Below, piece by piece: positions 16,217 to 27,337 of a stretch of 64,000 nucleotides of DNA. The first letter of the stretch is position 1, and the number at the start of each line of letters is the position of its first letter. A model generated the notes under the pieces. The model saw only the letters and a list, made by a program, of their open reading frames with translations. It had not been told where the DNA came from and did no database searches. This DNA comes from Vibrio ruber DSM 16370. GTDB taxonomy: Bacteria > Pseudomonadota > Gammaproteobacteria > Enterobacterales > Vibrionaceae. The DNA is taken from the NCBI RefSeq assembly GCF_900163965.1, contig NZ_FULE01000037.1:19793-83792 (forward strand), read 5' to 3'. The translations under genes were made by a program, and so were the position numbers.

Positions 16217-16726
16217 TTAATATACAACAATTATCTTATTGTGTAGAACACCACATGGCCAATAACCATCAGAGTATAAATCAAGCAGTTCAGACCAAAA
16301 CCCCGGTTGACATATTAAGGATTCAATAGCGGCCATTCTGACACAATAAAGAGCAGAGCCTTTTGCCGCCTCGGAGAAGTCATTAGAACCACTTTTGAAC
16401 TTACTCTTGTCGAAATTTCTCAATGATTTCATTGCCAACTTATATGCATCCATCACCATTTCTTTGCCATTTGGGATATTTTTTAATTCATTCTTTAACT
16501 TGTTCCCATTTACAGGATCTATCTGATCCCTAGTTGTCGGTAACCAATCCATATTTGCTGCAATACTAGCAAGTTTTTCATCTAAATCAGGTGAAAATGT
16601 CGCACTATCCCATGCTGAAAAATTAGGAAGAGAAATCTTCGATTCATCAACCCTACTGAATTGACCAACATTTGAAAACCAGTTCATATTCATCAATTTT
16701 TCAATAAGTTCATCATATGTCATCAT
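16217..16726 (-). CDS. Putative immunity protein for the full-length Rhs (HNH tip)
   Basis: This 169-residue protein starts inside the last codons of rhs (four-base ATGA overlap at 16723-16726), so it is translationally coupled to the toxin it should neutralise. It is soluble, without a signal sequence, consistent with protection against a cytoplasmic nuclease. Family not recognised; the function follows from position. Confidence 0.7.
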   Translation of the reverse strand: MMTYDELIEKLMNMNWFSNVGQFSRVDESKISLPNFSAWDSATFSPDLDEKLASIAANMDWLPTTRDQIDPVNGNKLKNELKNIPNGKEMVMDAYKLAMKSLRNFDKSKFKSGSNDFSEAAKGSALYCVRMAAIESLICQPGFWSELLDLYSDGYWPCGVLHNKIIVVY

Positions 16727-19700
16727 CTTGTTCCTCGAAGATCAGTTTGAGTTCCAGGAGGTAATGCTTTGGGACCTTTTTGGATCGTTTCTCTCAAAAC
16801 TCCCCCCTTAGCATGAGGACCTGCAGTCCCAGGTAATGAATGGTTAGGGAGCTTTCCAAAGGTTGGCATTAGATTCCACCATTTATTTGCACCTCCACTC
16901 TCAAGTGGAATTATATGATGAGGGGTTGCAGGTTTTAAAACCCCATTAACGTCTCTCATTGGCCAAGGCCTATGTGTTGCCTCACTCCATTGTTGCATTA
17001 GAGCCTTCTGATTTTTCTCAAATTCAGATCTCAATACTCTGTTCTGAAAAGGGCTTCGTCTTTGAATTATCGGTAAATTTTGCCTTAATGCCAGCCTCTG
17101 GGCATCTGTAATATTTCCCCCTGGAGCTGAAACCAAGTTTGCATCATCCACAATATCATCCAATATAGAATTCGGAATTATGGGAGAATCAACTTCAGGC
17201 CCACAACATGGCTTTTGACTCAACCCCAGCGGGTCAATCCACCCCGTCGGATTTTTTACATACTGGTAGTTGTTTAAACCACCTGCCAAACCTATCGGGT
17301 CGGGGGTAATAAAGCGTCCGGTGCTCGGGCTATAGTAACGGTGACGGTTGTAATGTAAACCCGTTTCTGCATCATAATACTGCCCCTGAAAACGTAGCGG
17401 GCTGACGATTTCTGCCTTGCGCTGGTAAGCCACATTACCGTAACTGTGGTAATCCACCGACCATGCCACGGCACCGGTGGCATCGGTAATTTCCAGCGGT
17501 GTGCCAATCTGGTCAAGGTGATAGAAATAAGGTGTGGCGTTGTCTGCCCCTTCACCGGTCACCAGTGCCAGCGGTTTAAAGCTGCCGTACTCGTACAGAT
17601 AAGTCTGGTAATGATGCTCTCCCGACTCTGCCAGCAGTTTATCCCCCTGCCACAGAAATTCAGTTTGCCGGGTCTGCCCGGTTTTGTCGGTAACCGCTTT
17701 ATGAATCCGTCTGCCAAACGCATCATACCGATATTCAGCGCTGCTGCCGTCAGGCTTTGCAACTTTGATAAGCCGGTGCTGACAGTCATATGCATAGGTT
17801 GTGACCAGAGACTGCTGGGTGCCCCGCGCTTCCTGTATCAGGTTACCGAACTCATCATACTGATAATGACAGTCCCCCTGAAACAGCAGTTGGTTGCCGG
17901 ACACATTGCTCAGCCGGTCCTGTATCAGGTTACCGGCCGGGTCATGAGCAAAGCTCTCGCTGATATTACCGCGCACCTGTGTCAGGCGGTCTAACGGGTC
18001 GTAGTGATATTGCGTCACGCCGCGCAGGTTATCTTCCACCTGCGTCAGATTACCCGAGCGGTTGTACTGATAGCGGCGGAATAACGTCTGTTGCTGCGCC
18101 TGACTCACCCGGTGCTCACTCAACCGGCCCAGCTCGTCATACTGAAAATGACTGGTCAACGCACCCTGCGTGCGGCGGGTTTCCAGACCGCTCACCTGAT
18201 ATTGGTGTTGCGTCAGGCAATGCCCGTTCAGGCTGACCTGCTGCAACCGCCCGTGCTGAAATTGATAATCAATCTGCTGGCCGTCCGGTAACAGATGGGC
18301 GGTTAAGTGACCCATCGCATCATAACGGTAACCGGCACTCGCCCAGCCCTGATGCTCAACCGTCAGCCGCCCCATCACGTCATAGTCATACGCCAGCGGC
18401 CACTGACCGTCATCCACTCCGGTCAGATTGCCCAACAAGTCATAGTGATAGCTGATAGTGGATTCATCCGGCAGGGTTTTCTCAATCAATTTGCCCTGCG
18501 CGTCATAGGCATAACGCGTAGTCAGCTCCCCGCCCTCCCGGCCGATTTCGGTTTTCGCCGTCAGTTGGGTGTGACTGTCATATTCATAGACGAACTGACG
18601 CCCGTCAAAAGTCACTTCCCGCTGCACATGGCCGGTCGGCGTGTAGTCTATCTGGTAGCGCTCACCGCGCTCGTTGATAATGGCGCTGACAAAGTGGAAC
18701 GGGTTGTCATAACGGTACTGCACCGTACTGCCGTCCGGGTTGGTTTTCTGCGTCACCAGATGCAGCGGGAATTCATAGTCATAGGTAGTGACCCGCCCCT
18801 GCTCATCGGTGAATCGGGTCACCTTGTTGTAAGCGTTGTATTCATAGCACCGGGTCTGTCCGCCGGGCAACACCTGTTTGGTCAGACGCCCGCTGCGGTC
18901 ATAAGAAAGCTCCGTCACCCCCTGACTGTCATGGCGCAGCCGCAGCCGCCCCAGAATATCGTAGCGATAACGAATCACCTCCCCTTGTGGGGTGGTCTCA
19001 TCGACCAGATAACCATTGCGGTTCCATGTCAGCTGATGCAGGCCGCCATCCGGGTAGGTAATGCGCTCAATCAGGCCGTGGTCATTGTAGTCATACCGGG
19101 TGGTGTGACCGAGCGGGTCGGTCTGCTCGATAATATGTCCCCACGCATCATGACGGTAACGCCAGATGGCCTTGTCCTGCTGCACCTGACTCAGCAGGCC
19201 GTTTTTATAGCTGAAATGGGTGGTTAAACCATTGGGCGCGATTTTTGCGACCAGCTCACCGGCATCGTTATATACCGACTCGGTGACATTGCCGAGCGCA
19301 TCGGTCTCCTGAATCAGCCGCCCTTTGTCATCGTAGGCCTTGAGGTATTCACCGCCACTGCCGTCAACTTCTTTAATCAGCCGGGCATTGCCGTCATGCT
19401 GGTACACCTGTTGTGAGCCGTCACTATTGGTCAGCGTCACCGTGCCGGCATCTTCATCCCATTCATAGCGGGTATCCACCTGAGTCAGGTTACTGAACTG
19501 ACGGGTCGCCCGGGCCTGCTTTCCTTCGCCCTGCCATTCCCAGCGGAATATCGCCCCGCCGGCCAGCTCACGCGACTGAATCACATGCTGCGCATCGTAG
19601 GTGTAGCGCTCCGTCTCGCCACTGGCATTGGTGGCACTCACCAATTGCGACTGCGCGTTATAGCCATAACTGACCTGCGTCTGGACAAACTGCCATTCAT

Positions 19701-21492
19701 CCTGCTCGGCCAGATAGGCATACAAATCCACCCGGGCAATCAGGTCATGCTCGTAAACCAGCTCAAATCTGAGATTGGTCTCGGTTGAAATCCGCACCGG
19801 ACGGTGCTGACGGTCATAACTGAGACTCAGTGTATAGTCATATGGGTCTTTTATCGAGGTCAGCCTGCCACTGTCACCGCGCATCTGAAAGGTATAAAAC
19901 CGCTCACCACTAGCAATGATGATGTGTTGCTTATCCCGGCCTAAAAAGGCGGCGGCTCCGGCCATGCGGTTGGTAATCGCCGGCAGTTGTGCTGTCGGTT
20001 TGGGGAAGCGGGTCAGTTTGCCTTCGCCGTCACGCCAGACCAGCGCATCGCCGTCCACCGTCAGCTGGTGTGACAATGAATGCGACCAGCCATAACCGAG
20101 CCCGACATTGGTTTCCACCGCCCCGGTCCGGTACAACCGTTGCCACTCAAACGGCAACAGGCCAATCAGGTGGCCGTCCGTCAGTGACAGCAGCTCTTCA
20201 CCGGTTGCCATCGATATCGGGTCTTTGTCACACACCGTGGCTTCACTGTCTTGTGTTGAGCGCCCTGATTCATTCGTCGCTGCACGGCTGTCATCCGGCA
20301 ATGCATCATGATCGCCATGGAGCTTGGTATTCGGTCGGTTATTGGCTTCAAATTCAAGCGTGCCGTTGTGATAAGCCCCCTTTCCGCCGCGGTTCATCGC
20401 GATCCGCTTGAATTTATCACTGGCTTTCAAAATCAGTTTCTTGGCAAAAGCAAAGATTTCTCCAATCACATCCAGCAGCGGTTGAATCACTTTTTTAATC
20501 GCCACCCCGGCGGTTTTTACAGCCCGGTAAGTCGCATAAGCAACCCCTGTCGCCGGTGTCGCAATAAAGGTCACGATGACACCACCCAATAGCCCGAGCA
20601 GGACACCGGCCAGCGCATTACCACCCATTTCAGCCAGTTTATTCAGCATCCCGGTCAGCGGCACCATCGAGATATACGCCATCATCGCCCGGACAAACAA
20701 ATATAATGCCGCTTCATCAGAGGCAAACAACAAGGCTTTTTCCAGCATATCCGGGGTATTGCTGGCTGCATTTTTAATTGCATCAATCAGGTCAGCAGCA
20801 CCATCAACCATATCCTTCAGCGCTTTTTGGGGATCTTTGAGCATGTCATAAATTTCACCAATCCCATCCCACAGCTCTTTTAAGGCTTGCCAGATCCCAT
20901 CGGCAAAATGGCGGATCACCGATAAAACCGACTGCGCCGCGCTATTGGTAAAATAGCTGTCCCATTCGGGCTTGAATGCCTGCCACTTGCCGTCCAGCCA
21001 GCTCACTAAATCACCGCTCAGCTCATCGTAATGCGCAAACAGGCTGTCCATCTCTGCCGGGGTCGGTTTGTTATTGATCACCACTTCATAGTATTTGCCC
21101 GGCGTCAGGCCGGTCACCGTTGCTTTCCCCTCGGCATCAAGGGTTACCGTCCGGGTTTCACTGCCGTCTTCGGCTTTGATAATCGCATCAATGCCGCCTA
21201 ACGGCACGTGGTAGATCGACTGAAACACACTTTGGATTTCGAGATTGCCGCTGAGCGGACAACTCACCTTGGTCGCATAGTTCGCATCATCTTTCCCCAC
21301 TGTGGTACTGGCACCATTGACTTTGAGCTGTTTATCCATCGAAAACAGGGAAGGTAAATCTTGCCACTCACTGAAGGTATCCGCACTCTGGAAATACCAC
21401 TTCTTAGTCATTTGCCGATATTCGGTCAGCAAATCAGGAAAGCTGTTCAACTGCTGATTGATATAATTATAAAATGCCTGTTGTTCACTCAT
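16723..21492 (-). CDS. Full-length Rhs effector of a type VI secretion system, HNH-type nuclease tip
   Basis: This 1589-residue effector is delivered by T6SS. Residues 1-400 are the N-terminal region with a hydrophobic segment (MVPLTGML...[18 protein letters not shown], about 285-330) and no PAAR motif. [17 protein letters not shown] (about 430) opens the Rhs shell, followed by many YD repeats up to IGTPLEITD and the core end GWIDPLGL (about 1424), the self-cleavage site. The ~163-residue tip contains [13 protein letters not shown]...WWNLMP, an HNH/endonuclease-VII-like motif, so it is probably a DNase. It sits in an operon vgrG-DUF4123-rhs-immunity with four-base overlaps. It is the only complete copy and the likely recipient of the displaced tips. 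Confidence 0.93.
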   Translation of the reverse strand: MSEQQAFYNYINQQLNSFPDLLTEYRQMTKKWYFQSADTFSEWQDLPSLFSMDKQLKVNGASTTVGKDDANYATKVSCPLSGNLEIQSVFQSIYHVPLGGIDAIIKAEDGSETRTVTLDAEGKATVTGLTPGKYYEVVINNKPTPAEMDSLFAHYDELSGDLVSWLDGKWQAFKPEWDSYFTNSAAQSVLSVIRHFADGIWQALKELWDGIGEIYDMLKDPQKALKDMVDGAADLIDAIKNAASNTPDMLEKALLFASDEAALYLFVRAMMAYISMVPLTGMLNKLAEMGGNALAGVLLGLLGGVIVTFIATPATGVAYATYRAVKTAGVAIKKVIQPLLDVIGEIFAFAKKLILKASDKFKRIAMNRGGKGAYHNGTLEFEANNRPNTKLHGDHDALPDDSRAATNESGRSTQDSEATVCDKDPISMATGEELLSLTDGHLIGLLPFEWQRLYRTGAVETNVGLGYGWSHSLSHQLTVDGDALVWRDGEGKLTRFPKPTAQLPAITNRMAGAAAFLGRDKQHIIIASGERFYTFQMRGDSGRLTSIKDPYDYTLSLSYDRQHRPVRISTETNLRFELVYEHDLIARVDLYAYLAEQDEWQFVQTQVSYGYNAQSQLVSATNASGETERYTYDAQHVIQSRELAGGAIFRWEWQGEGKQARATRQFSNLTQVDTRYEWDEDAGTVTLTNSDGSQQVYQHDGNARLIKEVDGSGGEYLKAYDDKGRLIQETDALGNVTESVYNDAGELVAKIAPNGLTTHFSYKNGLLSQVQQDKAIWRYRHDAWGHIIEQTDPLGHTTRYDYNDHGLIERITYPDGGLHQLTWNRNGYLVDETTPQGEVIRYRYDILGRLRLRHDSQGVTELSYDRSGRLTKQVLPGGQTRCYEYNAYNKVTRFTDEQGRVTTYDYEFPLHLVTQKTNPDGSTVQYRYDNPFHFVSAIINERGERYQIDYTPTGHVQREVTFDGRQFVYEYDSHTQLTAKTEIGREGGELTTRYAYDAQGKLIEKTLPDESTISYHYDLLGNLTGVDDGQWPLAYDYDVMGRLTVEHQGWASAGYRYDAMGHLTAHLLPDGQQIDYQFQHGRLQQVSLNGHCLTQHQYQVSGLETRRTQGALTSHFQYDELGRLSEHRVSQAQQQTLFRRYQYNRSGNLTQVEDNLRGVTQYHYDPLDRLTQVRGNISESFAHDPAGNLIQDRLSNVSGNQLLFQGDCHYQYDEFGNLIQEARGTQQSLVTTYAYDCQHRLIKVAKPDGSSAEYRYDAFGRRIHKAVTDKTGQTRQTEFLWQGDKLLAESGEHHYQTYLYEYGSFKPLALVTGEGADNATPYFYHLDQIGTPLEITDATGAVAWSVDYHSYGNVAYQRKAEIVSPLRFQGQYYDAETGLHYNRHRYYSPSTGRFITPDPIGLAGGLNNYQYVKNPTGWIDPLGLSQKPCCGPEVDSPIIPNSILDDIVDDANLVSAPGGNITDAQRLALRQNLPIIQRRSPFQNRVLRSEFEKNQKALMQQWSEATHRPWPMRDVNGVLKPATPHHIIPLESGGANKWWNLMPTFGKLPNHSLPGTAGPHAKGGVLRETIQKGPKALPPGTQTDLRGTR

Positions 21493-22241
21493 GAGAGCAT
21501 CCCTAACCGTTGTTGTTCTTGTTCTATCAATTGAATGAAAGCCGCGAGATAACCGTCTTGCTCTCCCTGATAACGCGCGACAAAACGCTCGGTTTTCTGA
21601 CGTAAAACCGGCTCAGGATAGGCGTCATACAAAGCCTGCTGATACTCACTTAATCCCTGAAGGAGATTATTGACCAATACACCCGGGTCTTCGCTCAACC
21701 CGGCCAGCACCGCCTCGGGCACCTGCCACCACGGGAAAGGCCGCTCCTGAAAATCGGCTGGCGCAGTGGGGGCCGGGTTCTCCACCCGGGTCAGCGTTTG
21801 CTGAGCCGATAAGCGCAGCCAGCATTGGGTCGGCCCCATCAGAGCGATGCGCTGCTCGTCATCGCACAGTGTCGCCACATCCAGCCCGAAATGCGGGTCG
21901 TAGAAGCGGAAAAACACATGCTCGCCGGATGGCAGCCACACGTGGGTCAGGCTGCGAAAATGCGCCTGAACGGTGGCAAAATCGGCATGACTGCCGACCA
22001 ACATGCCCCAGTCCTCGCATGACGCCTGTTCAATCCAGTCGAGAAACGGGTGCTCAGGGGTAACCTGCGCGAGATTCGGCATCACTTCGCGCCACTCGGC
22101 ATACGGTGTGCTCAGCCAGATGCCCTGCGCATCACTGCCGCCATTGAGGTAAAACCAGCGCTGCGGCTGGCCGTCACTGGTTTCATTGAGAATGACGTAC
22201 CAGTTTAAATCCGGGGTCAGTTGCTGGTTTAAATCGCACAT
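21489..22241 (-). CDS. DUF4123-domain T6SS adaptor/chaperone (Tap/TEC family)
   Basis: This 250-residue protein lies between vgrG and rhs and overlaps both (13 bases with vgrG, four with rhs). DUF4123 proteins load a specific effector onto the VgrG spike. The N-terminal half shows the family pattern (WYVILNE, a [19 protein letters not shown] segment, [24 protein letters not shown]). The C-terminal ~90 residues should contact the Rhs N-terminal region. The start overlaps the vgrG end (ATGTGCGATT). Confidence 0.88.
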   Translation of the reverse strand: MCDLNQQLTPDLNWYVILNETSDGQPQRWFYLNGGSDAQGIWLSTPYAEWREVMPNLAQVTPEHPFLDWIEQASCEDWGMLVGSHADFATVQAHFRSLTHVWLPSGEHVFFRFYDPHFGLDVATLCDDEQRIALMGPTQCWLRLSAQQTLTRVENPAPTAPADFQERPFPWWQVPEAVLAGLSEDPGVLVNNLLQGLSEYQQALYDAYPEPVLRQKTERFVARYQGEQDGYLAAFIQLIEQEQQRLGMLS

Positions 22242-24286
22242 GCGCCATCCTTACATTTTTCACACTCTTCACAGAACGGTGCCGCAGCTTTCATTGTGGC
22301 AATCTGCGCCGGAGTCAGGATAGGCGCCGGATTATCCGGCTTGGTGGTAATTTCATCGGGTAATTGCGCGGCTTGCCCGCCATATGCCACCGCACTGCCG
22401 GCACTGCCGCCGGCGTTGAGGTTAATCGCCGGGCCGGAGAGGTTGACACTGCCGCTGTCGATACTGATAAAACTGCCCCCGGCGGATAAGGTCAAACCGG
22501 AGCCCGCCTCGGCAACGATTTTAGCCCCGCTTTTCAGGGTAATGGCACTGCCGGTCTCGACCGCCGTCAGGCTGCCGATTTGCTGCGCCAGCGAGCCGCC
22601 GATATCGTGGGTCTGGTCTTGGGTGATTTTCAGGCGCTGCTCACCATCAATGGTGAGATGGTCATTCATCTTGATGTGCTCGTAACGGTCGTTTTCCACC
22701 GTGAAATGGCTGTCGTGACGGATCAGCGTGGCGGCATCGTTTTCAATCAGCGCTTCGGTGTCTTTCTGGGCATGAATATAGACTTTTTCACGGTCGGACT
22801 GGTCTTCAAAACTCAGCTCGTTAAAGCCTTCGCCCTGATGGGTTTCGGTGCGCAGCACGGTTTTGGTTTTGTGCTCAGGCAACGGGTAAGGCGGCACCTG
22901 AGTGGCATTGTAAGCCCGCCCGGTCACCAGAGGCTGGTCCGGGTCGCCGTCGAGGAAATCCACAATCACTTCGTGGCCGATGCGCGGCACGGCAACCATG
23001 CCGTACTGACTGCCCGCCCACTGTTGTGACACCCGCACCCAGCATGAGCTCAGCTCATCGCCGTTGCTTTCGCGGTCCCACGGAAAATGCAGTTTCACCC
23101 GGCCATGCTCGTCACAGTAAATTTCTTCACCGGCCGGGCCGACCACGGTCGCCACCATCGGGCCGTCCACCCGGGGTTTATTCTCTACCGGTGACAGCCA
23201 CAAACTCTCGCCGGGAATGGCGGTAAACTGGTTGGCATAGGTGGTGGCGCCGCTGCCGCCGGACTCTTCCAGTGCCTGCGGCTGACTGCCCTGATGGGCA
23301 ATTTGTACCACCAGCCAGCTCTGATTCATTGCGCTATCGAGGTGCTCGCTGAGGTCAAACCGCACTCCGGCCTGAAGCATCGCCTGATTACTTTGACCGC
23401 GGGCGGTATGCGCCTCACGCCGCAGCGCATCAAGGCGGATTTGGCTGAATGCTTTGCCGCTGGCGTCATCTTTATAGCGCCCCGGCGCATCGAAGTGCTC
23501 GTACATGGTGAGCTGGTAATCGAGCTGGCTGCCTTCAACGCTCTGTTTAAAACTGTAGGTCGGCTTTTTAAAACTGTAGTCCTGCAACCACACCGCACTG
23601 ACTTCAGACTGCTTACGCGCCGTCATCGCAGAGACATACGGCGTGTCAGAAACGCCACCGGACAGCACGTTATACGGCACCGTGCCGCCGAGCCGGGTAA
23701 AGCCTTCGGCATTGTCGGTCACCACCAGCGTATGTTTGTCGGTGTCATGGGTGAAGGTGTACATCAGCCCTTCTTCAGCCGCCAGGCGGTGGAAGAAATC
23801 TAAATCGGTTTCGCGGTATTGCACGCAGAACTCACGCGGCGGGCTTTCCCGTTTGGTGGAAAACGCATAGTCGGTGATGTTCATTTCCTGTAGCAGGACG
23901 GAGAGGATTTGTGGCACGCTTTTTTGCTGGAAGATACGGCTGTTATGGCGCAGCGAGAGCCGCTCGAATGACGGCACCAGCGTCAGGGAATAGAAGGTGT
24001 GGTGATGGCCGGTATCGCCGCGGCTGAAATTGCGGATAATGCCATGCACCTTTTGCACCACTTGACCGCTGCGCAGCACTTCGAGCAGTGCCGTGGTATC
24101 GACCATCTGCTCAAAAGTTAAATCACTGTTGCGACTGGCGAGTTCAATCTGATAACGATAGCCGTAAACCGGTTGCCCGCCAGCGTCCACTGAAGCTGAA
24201 ACGGATTCAAATCCCTGATAGTCACGCACCACCAATGACGTATCATTGACCCCATTGATCGTGAGCCTGAAACCTAACGTTGCCAT
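22229..24286 (-). CDS. vgrG: VgrG/TssI spike protein of the type VI secretion system
   Basis: This 685-residue protein forms the trimeric tip of the T6SS tube. The N-terminal ~380 residues are the gp27/phage-GPD part (NSDLTFEQMVDTTALLEVL, FCVQYRETDLDFFHRLAAEE). The OB-fold gp5 part follows (GRVKLHFPWDR, SSCWVRVSQQWAGSQYGM, PRIGHEVIVDFLDGDPDQP). Then comes the repeat-rich beta-prism with DUF2345-like GSAITLKSGAKIVAEAG. The C-terminus is a short tail ending [14 protein letters not shown], too small for an enzymatic domain and cysteine-rich, so cargo is carried through the DUF4123/Rhs partner. No other T6SS structural gene is in the window; this is an auxiliary module. Confidence 0.95.
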   Translation of the reverse strand: MATLGFRLTINGVNDTSLVVRDYQGFESVSASVDAGGQPVYGYRYQIELASRNSDLTFEQMVDTTALLEVLRSGQVVQKVHGIIRNFSRGDTGHHHTFYSLTLVPSFERLSLRHNSRIFQQKSVPQILSVLLQEMNITDYAFSTKRESPPREFCVQYRETDLDFFHRLAAEEGLMYTFTHDTDKHTLVVTDNAEGFTRLGGTVPYNVLSGGVSDTPYVSAMTARKQSEVSAVWLQDYSFKKPTYSFKQSVEGSQLDYQLTMYEHFDAPGRYKDDASGKAFSQIRLDALRREAHTARGQSNQAMLQAGVRFDLSEHLDSAMNQSWLVVQIAHQGSQPQALEESGGSGATTYANQFTAIPGESLWLSPVENKPRVDGPMVATVVGPAGEEIYCDEHGRVKLHFPWDRESNGDELSSCWVRVSQQWAGSQYGMVAVPRIGHEVIVDFLDGDPDQPLVTGRAYNATQVPPYPLPEHKTKTVLRTETHQGEGFNELSFEDQSDREKVYIHAQKDTEALIENDAATLIRHDSHFTVENDRYEHIKMNDHLTIDGEQRLKITQDQTHDIGGSLAQQIGSLTAVETGSAITLKSGAKIVAEAGSGLTLSAGGSFISIDSGSVNLSGPAINLNAGGSAGSAVAYGGQAAQLPDEITTKPDNPAPILTPAQIATMKAAAPFCEECEKCKDGACAI

Positions 24287-24884
24287 GCAGAAAACCTTTG
24301 ATGTTTTATGTGAGAATGTCGCTCAAAACGACCCACCCCTATCGTATTGAAACACAATGAATATGATGAGCATATTTTTAGCACTAATGATGAATTTTGA
24401 AGCAAGATCTCAATATAAACCATATTGTTACATCACCTTCAGTGCTCCGCCTTCAACACTGCTGTTCCGGTAAATCCCCCATTTCTACCATAACGGCATC
24501 GATAAACGCCCCAAACAACCCACAAAAAAAGAAAACGTTCCCATTCATATTTACAATCATAAACAGACTAAATATGCGTATTTTTGCACCTAAAAACCCG
24601 GAATCACCAGATAAAACCGATCAACTCTATAGATAATCACCATAAATTACTAACCAAAAAATCAATAGTATGAAATAAGTCAAACTTACCGACACCAAAA
24701 TAGGGAACGATCCCAAAAGGTGATCTAACCGAAAGTTTCATTCAACCGGCAAATGTAATCTCTAGATTCATCACCAAGATGAAATCAATAAAATTCAATC
24801 AATGATTGGCTCCCCGGAAAAGAATAAATGTGGATTAAACCACTTATGGGGCTAAAGAATGAGTAACTTTTACGGAGTATAACG
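24287..24884. other. 598-bp intergenic region between vgrG and porin genes
   Basis: Divergent promoter region, AT-rich. TGTGG-ATTAAA-CCACT (24829-24844) is a symmetric site resembling a degenerate CRP site 41-56 bp before the porin start. I see no convincing ORF; the 79-codon open frame at 24397-24636 lacks a ribosome site and family resemblance. Confidence 0.4.
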
Positions 24885-25874
24885 ATGAAAACAAGTGGTA
24901 TTTTGAAATTATCAGCTGTCGCCCTACTAACTTCTGCCGCACTCAATGTTCATGCCGGAACCAGCGTGACCAATGAAATGGGTACCTTCGCGATCCACGG
25001 CGATGTCGAGTTTAATAACGACTACCGTAATCAAGAAACAACCGGCCCCGATACCACCACTTATGATCAAAATGGCCGCCTTTTGATTGGTGTTTCCGGT
25101 TCGCGGGATGTGGGCAGCAATGGCTATATCAATGCGAATGCTGAAACATTACTGCATCTTGATGGTGACATTACTGCTGATGATGCGTGGATTGCAATCG
25201 GTGAGAAAGCCGACTGGGAAATTAAGATGGGACGCTTTGAAGCGTATGACCTCTTCCCGGCAGGTCAGGATACCTTTGTTAATTACGCGAAAGACGTTTA
25301 TATGACGAAGTATGCTCGCGGACGCAGCGACAACGGCCAGATTAATCTGTCCAAAACTACTGAACGTGTCTACTTCGAACTAAGCACCAACTTTATGGCC
25401 AACGATGACGATAATATCAACGCAAGAAATAATGCGGTGTTCCTTCGTCCGGTCGTCGCTGCAACACTGAGTGACTCATTTAAGTTAGCCGTCGGTGCAG
25501 AGATTAACGCAACGGCTGATGAAGAAGATGCAGCAAACGATTTTGCCGGTTATGGTGCAACGCTAAACTATACAGCGGGCGACTTCAACATGAACGTAAG
25601 CTATGCCACCCGTGACTTTAATGACACAATCAATCAAGAAGATACCACTTACGGTGTGAATGCTCAGTACCAAAACTTCTTTATTGCCTATGTCTATGGC
25701 GAAAGCGATACCGGAACAACCGCGAAAACCACAACGGTCTATTCCTCGTATAAATTCGCTAACATTATGGATGTGGAAGACTTGGCGCTTTACGCCGGTG
25801 GTTATTACTCTGACGTAAAAGATGCTGACAATACCGATAGCGGTTTACGTTTGCGCGTTAAATATCTGTTCTAA
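24885..25874 (+). CDS. Outer-membrane porin, carbohydrate-porin-like
   Basis: The 329-residue product has a signal peptide (MKTSGILKLSAVALLTSAAL...VHA, about 24 residues) and then an acidic beta-barrel of alternating strands, ending in RLRVKYLF with the C-terminal Phe of outer-membrane porins. Aromatic-flanked strands (KADWEIKMGRFEAYDLFPAG, FFIAYVYGES, LALYAGGYYSDV) fit a sugar-type porin of Vibrio. The start is preceded by ACGGAG. It is monocistronic, with a possible CRP-like site upstream and a hairpin downstream. Substrate is not evident from sequence. Confidence 0.82.
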   Translation: MKTSGILKLSAVALLTSAALNVHAGTSVTNEMGTFAIHGDVEFNNDYRNQETTGPDTTTYDQNGRLLIGVSGSRDVGSNGYINANAETLLHLDGDITADDAWIAIGEKADWEIKMGRFEAYDLFPAGQDTFVNYAKDVYMTKYARGRSDNGQINLSKTTERVYFELSTNFMANDDDNINARNNAVFLRPVVAATLSDSFKLAVGAEINATADEEDAANDFAGYGATLNYTAGDFNMNVSYATRDFNDTINQEDTTYGVNAQYQNFFIAYVYGESDTGTTAKTTTVYSSYKFANIMDVEDLALYAGGYYSDVKDADNTDSGLRLRVKYLF

Positions 25875-25896
25875 CACTCGCCCACACTGCCTGTCC

Positions 25897-25946
25897 GCCC
25901 TATATTTGTTGTCACCGATACGGTTGTTTATTGACAGATATAGGGC
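25897..25946 (+). terminator. Hairpin after the porin gene
   Basis: GCCCTATAT (25897-25905) is the exact inverse complement of ATATAGGGC (25938-25946), followed shortly by TCTTTATA. The loop is long (32 bases). Confidence 0.45.
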
Positions 25947-25970
25947 TGACTCTTTATACCCCGACTGGTT

Positions 25971-26627
25971 TCAGTCCATCGAATTGATCAGCGGCACAAT
26001 CTCTTCCAATGATGTGAAACATTGGTCAGCCAACGTAAAACGAGGATCCGAGTTGTGTTCATTGACTACAAATGTTGTCATTGAAGCGGCTTTGGCGGCA
26101 ATCATCCCGGTGACACTATCTTCAATCACGAGACACGCCTCAGGCGCAATATCAAGTTGGCGCGCCGCACTTAAATAAACAGCAGGATGCGGTTTGCCAT
26201 AGTCTTCATTTTCGGCACTACAAATTTGGCTGAAATAATCTTTGATTTCCAGACGCTGAAGCACGGCTTGGATAATTTCCGGCCCGGATGAGGTTGCCAG
26301 ACCAATGCGATAGTCCGCCTGTTTGAGCGCATTTAACAGTTGATGCACTCCCGGCAATGAACGGCCATGCTCCCTGACTTGAACGATCAGTTTGTGTAAA
26401 ATTTCTTCAGCCAGAATAGTCGGGTCAACCTCAAGCCGGCAGCGCTGACACCAAATTGCAGCAATCGCGTCCAACCGTTTTCCCATGGTGTACTGAATAC
26501 ATGCTTCAACCGTGATCTCAGCCCCGTAGTTTGCCAGCGTTTCGATCTGCGCCTGCCGCCAGAATGGTTCTGAATCAATTAACACACCATCCATATCAAA
26601 AATAACTGCTTTATATGGCAAGGCCAT
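25971..26627 (-). CDS. hxpB: HAD-family sugar-phosphate phosphatase (HxpB/YniC-like)
   Basis: This 218-residue cytosolic HAD phosphatase matches the hexitol/2-deoxyglucose-6-phosphatase group. Motif I is FDMDGVLIDSEPFW near residue 10 with both catalytic aspartates, motif II is LATSSG near 115, the lysine motif is YGKPHPAVYL, and motif IV is VIEDSVTGMIAA. The cap region with the GKRLDAI pattern is that of HxpB. It stands alone and is convergent with the porin gene. Confidence 0.85.
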   Translation of the reverse strand: MALPYKAVIFDMDGVLIDSEPFWRQAQIETLANYGAEITVEACIQYTMGKRLDAIAAIWCQRCRLEVDPTILAEEILHKLIVQVREHGRSLPGVHQLLNALKQADYRIGLATSSGPEIIQAVLQRLEIKDYFSQICSAENEDYGKPHPAVYLSAARQLDIAPEACLVIEDSVTGMIAAKAASMTTFVVNEHNSDPRFTLADQCFTSLEEIVPLINSMD

Positions 26628-26660
26628 CTGCTATCTCTCCTCTGTCGGGATTTTAAATGT

Positions 26661-26685
26661 AAAAAGCCAGCAGGACGCTGGCTTT
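26661..26685 (-). terminator. Rho-independent terminator of the small OMP gene
   Basis: On the minus strand AAAGCCAGC pairs with GCTGGCTTT around a five-base loop and is followed by TT, making a T-run of five. It lies 28 bp after the stop of the gene at 26713. Confidence 0.8.
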
Positions 26686-26712
26686 AATCGTTCAGTCAAT
26701 GATGGATAAGAC

Positions 26713-27195
26713 TTAAAGAAAATGGAATGTTGCATTCAAATTGAAAGTCTTCATGTCATCATCCCCCATGACATAAGTCTGGTAGCTGGCACCAAATGAA
26801 ATTGGCCCCATCAGGAAGTATTCCGCACCGACACCGTACATCAAGTCAACACCATCATCTACTTTGGCACCATTCACCTTTTCATCCCAAGCATGCAGGC
26901 CGCCTTTGGCGTAAATATGCAACGGACCAAAATCAATACTTGGCTTAATGGCGAAATAGCCGGTTGTTGCTTCAGTTTTATTGGTTGGCGAGACATCAAT
27001 TTCTTCAAATTTGGTGAAACCCGCTTCCAAACCGATCAATGGCAGGATACCGGTACCGACATGAATATTGTAGGCTGTGCCATGCTCACCTTTAAAGTCA
27101 GATTGTCCAACGGAAGCGCCGCCATAAATCCATGAATCTGCAAAGGCAGATGTTGATGCACCTAAAAGTGCCAATCCAATTAATGTTTTTTTCAT
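26713..27195 (-). CDS. Small outer-membrane beta-barrel protein (OmpA-N/OMP_b-brl-like)
   Basis: The 160-residue precursor has a signal peptide (MKKTLIGLALLGASTSAFA, cleavage before DSW). An eight-stranded type barrel follows (WIYGGASVGQSDFKGEH, PLIGLEAGFTKFEEID, LMYGVGAEYFLMG, ISFGASYQTYVMG), ending in NATFHFL with the terminal aromatic-Leu typical of small barrels. It is monocistronic with its own terminator. The physiological role is unknown. Confidence 0.8.
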   Translation of the reverse strand: MKKTLIGLALLGASTSAFADSWIYGGASVGQSDFKGEHGTAYNIHVGTGILPLIGLEAGFTKFEEIDVSPTNKTEATTGYFAIKPSIDFGPLHIYAKGGLHAWDEKVNGAKVDDGVDLMYGVGAEYFLMGPISFGASYQTYVMGDDDMKTFNLNATFHFL

Positions 27196-27337
27196 GATGA
27201 ACCTTCTCTACTTTTTCATCGGTGATCATACTATCGATACAATGATCATACTAAAGCGGCATGAAATTGCCTACACTCGCCAAAAAATCAACAGAATTCT
27301 CTGTAATGGTTTAAGTTATGCAAAAATCGAACCTGAA

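Noticed and set aside
18307..19227. 306-codon plus-strand frame antisense to rhs
   Set aside because: It lies wholly inside the YD-repeat coding region of rhs and mirrors its codon structure; many such shadows occur across rhs.
24397..24636. 79-codon plus-strand frame upstream of the porin gene
   Set aside because: No ribosome site and unlikely composition; treated as intergenic.
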